Below are positions 4,768-6,682 of a stretch of 6,682 nt of DNA, in pieces; position 1 is the first letter of the stretch, and every line of letters starts with the position of its first letter. Source of the stretch: Coriobacteriales bacterium (GTDB lineage Bacteria; Actinomycetota; Coriobacteriia; Coriobacteriales; UBA8131); the NCBI GenBank assembly GCA_031263665.1, contig JAISFJ010000087.1:1-6682 (forward strand). The letters run 5' to 3'. The notes under the pieces are model-generated. The model worked only from the letters and a program-made list of their open reading frames with translations. It did no database searches and had not been told where the DNA came from. Position numbers and translations under genes: made by a program.

Positions 4768-6682
4768 TTACTCAGTGGTTGACTCAGCGGCCGACGACCC
4801 TTCTGGCTCTATCATATAACTGTTCGCGGCAAATCGCATAATTGAGGCGAACAGCGGTCCGGTCGGCGCGTTACCTTCCGCGCCGGTGGGATTGTCCATC
4901 GAGGTGATGCACACGAGCTCACTTTGCGACTCGGCGAAAAAGCCCACAAACGAGACGATGTAATTGTCGGGCAGATAACCGCCTTCGGGCGAGGCCTTCT
5001 GAGCCGTCCCCGTCTTTCCGGCAACTGTGTAGCCCTCAATCGCGGCCGCCTGACCAGTGCCTTCGGTCACCACGGCACTGAGCATGTCGGTGAGAGTCTG
5101 AGCCGTTTCGGGGCTCATTATCCGCTCACTTTTGTTGGCAATCTCAACATGACTGAACGAGTGGGGCTGGTTGACCAGAAAATGTGGCCGGTACTTTGTC
5201 CCGTCATTGGCCACCGCGCCATAAAAGCTCGCAATCTGAAGCGGGGAGACCGTCAGGCCCTGGCCAAAGGAGATGTTTGCTGTCTGAATGCTCGACCAGT
5301 CCTCCCAGGAACTAAGCATACCGGCGCTCTCACCCGGAAAATCAACATGCGTTGGCTGCCCAATCCCAAACTGCTTAAGATAGTCGGCGTAGCTTTCGTT
5401 GCTGATTCTGTCTTTCACGAGGCTTATTCCCACATTGCTCGACTGAGCGATAATGGTGCGAAAACTCATGGTCTCGTCGGGTCGCTCATGCGAATCCTTA
5501 ATCGTGTAATCGGAGTACGCGCGAAACGCGGGGACAAATATCTCCTCGTCAATTCCCATCGCGCCCTCTTCCAAAATCGCCGTCGCCGTTATGGGCTTGA
5601 AAGTCGAGCCCGGCTCATATTCAGAACAAATCGATTTAAGAGTCGTCGCGCCCTGCTCTATTGCTTCTACAGTCATATTATCGCGCTCGGCCAAAGGTAG
5701 TGACGCGACCGCATATATTTCACCGGTCGCTCCGTCGAGCACCAGGGCATTGCCGTTTTCCGTCGCGCGTTCCTCGCCTACGCGAGCGAGCTCGGTTTCG
5801 ACGTATTGCTGCAACTCAATATCAAGGGAGATGATGATGTCCTGGCCATCGACAGGGGCGACTTCCTCGCGCTTTGAGCCGGGGATGGGCTGGCCGCTGA
5901 GGGGGCGCTGCTCGGTCTGGACCGAATACTCGGTCAGCAGTTTTCCATCGGTGCCGCAAAGCACGTTGTCATACATCTTCTCGATTCCAAAAATGCCCGC
6001 ATCATCCACGTCGACCGCCCCGATGACTTGCGTTCCAATGGAGCCATGGGGATAAACCCGCTTGGTGTCGGAATAATAGTGGATTCCCAGCAAAGCGGTG
6101 TTGGGAACCTTGGCATAGGGGTCCTCGGCGCGAGCTTCCTTGGTGAGCTGTTCTTTTAACTCCCTGTCGCGTTGTTTGAGCTTTTCGGCCTGCTCCTCAT
6201 CGGCCTTCTGGAGGATATAGACAAAGGTGGTGTCCTCAATGAGCTTATCGTAATAGTCCTGAGTTTTCCCGCCGAGCACAGAAGCGAGGATGTTCGCCGT
6301 CGCCTTGGGGTCGGCAATCTCTTCGGGGTTGGCGTAAATCGTGACCGCGTCAACGCTCGTGGCGAGTACACTGCCCTTGAGGTCGTAAATCGTACCGCGC
6401 TTGGCGGGGATGACAACTTCCCGTGTTCGATGAGCCTTTGCTTCCTCGCTCAAATCGGGAGCCGCGAATACCTGCAGGTGCACGAGTTGCCCCATTAAAA
6501 GAACCGCGGCGACGCAAAAGCAGATGAAGAGCTTCCAATCCCGGTTTGAGCCGATGACCTTGCCCTCCGTCGTCAGAGACGCTCTCTTTGAGCCGAGACC
6601 GCCGCCGTTGGATTTGTCGAGACCCCCGCCGCCGCTCCTGCCGCCCCTGCCGCCGTTGCCCCTGCCGCTACCGCCGCCGCTA
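4768..6682 (-). CDS. ftsI: septal peptidoglycan transpeptidase, class B penicillin-binding protein (FtsI/PbpB), 5' partial
   Basis: Class B PBP of the divisome, crosslinking septal peptidoglycan outside the membrane. The catalytic triad is intact: STFK (5596-5607, nucleophile Ser), SSN (5434-5442) and KTGT (5005-5016). The N-terminal dimerisation part has RGTIYDLKGSVLATS and KRVYPHG. No PASTA domain follows the transpeptidase; the protein ends in IEPEGSSAAESTTE. The first internal ATG (6493-6495) is not the true start. The frame is open to 6681, 62 codons further, with no ATG, GTG or TTG among them. That segment gives a membrane helix (LFICFCVAAVLLMGQLVHL, partly before that Met) preceded by a charged stretch and a Gly/Arg/Ser-rich cytoplasmic tail. 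The start therefore lies outside the window. A charged helical stretch (6118-6210) appears to be an expansion. 637 residues are visible. Its place in front of murE supports the FtsI assignment over other class B PBPs. Confidence 0.95.
   Translation of the reverse strand, partial: SGGGSGRGNGGRGGRSGGGGLDKSNGGGLGSKRASLTTEGKVIGSNRDWKLFICFCVAAVLLMGQLVHLQVFAAPDLSEEAKAHRTREVVIPAKRGTIYDLKGSVLATSVDAVTIYANPEEIADPKATANILASVLGGKTQDYYDKLIEDTTFVYILQKADEEQAEKLKQRDRELKEQLTKEARAEDPYAKVPNTALLGIHYYSDTKRVYPHGSIGTQVIGAVDVDDAGIFGIEKMYDNVLCGTDGKLLTEYSVQTEQRPLSGQPIPGSKREEVAPVDGQDIIISLDIELQQYVETELARVGEERATENGNALVLDGATGEIYAVASLPLAERDNMTVEAIEQGATTLKSICSEYEPGSTFKPITATAILEEGAMGIDEEIFVPAFRAYSDYTIKDSHERPDETMSFRTIIAQSSNVGISLVKDRISNESYADYLKQFGIGQPTHVDFPGESAGMLSSWEDWSSIQTANISFGQGLTVSPLQIASFYGAVANDGTKYRPHFLVNQPHSFSHVEIANKSERIMSPETAQTLTDMLSAVVTEGTGQAAAIEGYTVAGKTGTAQKASPEGGYLPDNYIVSFVGFFAESQSELVCITSMDNPTGAEGNAPTGPLFASIMRFAANSYMIEPEGSSAAESTTE
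6622..6681 (-). repeat. Gly/Arg-rich low-complexity coding sequence at the ftsI 5' end
   Basis: Nearly all codons are Gly, with Arg and Ser, in the form SGGGSGRGNGG then RGGRSGGGG. GGCAGGGGC occurs twice with a 15-base offset (6658-6666 and 6643-6651). It encodes part of the FtsI cytoplasmic tail ahead of the membrane helix. The coding strand is rich in G runs, including two GGGG and one GGGGG. Confidence 0.8.

Noticed and set aside
4768..4770. TAA reassigned as a sense codon, allowing a longer FtsI
   Set aside because: mraY and murF both end in TAA at the expected protein ends, and no TAA occurs inside any catalytic core. TAA therefore acts as a normal stop.
4924..5700. 258-codon plus-strand open frame
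   Set aside because: It is antisense to the transpeptidase domain of ftsI, whose catalytic motifs are intact in the other strand. The product is basic and Arg-rich and resembles no known family. It is a typical shadow of GC-biased codons.
6600..6682. G-quadruplex in the ftsI 5' coding strand
   Set aside because: Only three runs of three or more G are visible, with long loops. Only weak two-tier forms are possible, and the Gly codons explain the composition.

Overview
The window holds one block of a division and cell wall (dcw) cluster, read entirely from the minus strand. In transcription order (high to low coordinates) the genes are ftsI/pbpB (septal transpeptidase, 5' end outside the window), murE, murF and mraY. 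No gene on the plus strand is credible. The long plus-strand open frames are antisense shadows of GC-biased codons.

Organism: a bacterium with moderately high GC. MurE carries the DNPR motif of the meso-diaminopimelate-adding subtype, so the peptidoglycan is expected to be DAP-type. The gene order, the FtsI without visible PASTA domains, and a disordered Gly/Arg-rich cytoplasmic N-terminus on FtsI would fit an actinomycetotal lineage such as Coriobacteriia. That placement is a low-confidence inference from sequence style.

Layout. 4768-6682: ftsI, open to the window edge. 4715-4767: a short spacer that reads in the ftsI frame as a stop-interrupted continuation of the FtsI tail. 2888-4714: murE. 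1251-2897: murF, overlapping murE by 10 bases. 1217-1250: spacer with the mraY ribosome binding site. 167-1216: mraY. 1-166: AT-richer non-coding DNA with a weak terminator-like hairpin and -10-like hexamers. The usual next gene, murD, is not visible.

Function: MurE adds DAP to UDP-MurNAc-L-Ala-D-Glu. MurF adds D-Ala-D-Ala to make the pentapeptide. MraY moves phospho-MurNAc-pentapeptide onto undecaprenyl phosphate to make lipid I. FtsI crosslinks the finished peptides at the septum.

The catalytic cores are ordinary. The unusual part is the low-complexity decoration of the three soluble or bitopic proteins. In-frame repeats with a 15-base period sit at or near the 3' ends of ftsI, murE and murF, and MurE has an Ala/Gly/Asn/Val-rich insert just after its ATP-binding loop. 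At the ftsI-murE junction the repeats run through three in-frame TAA codons to a TGA that overlaps the murE ATG, which suggests a recently truncated FtsI tail.
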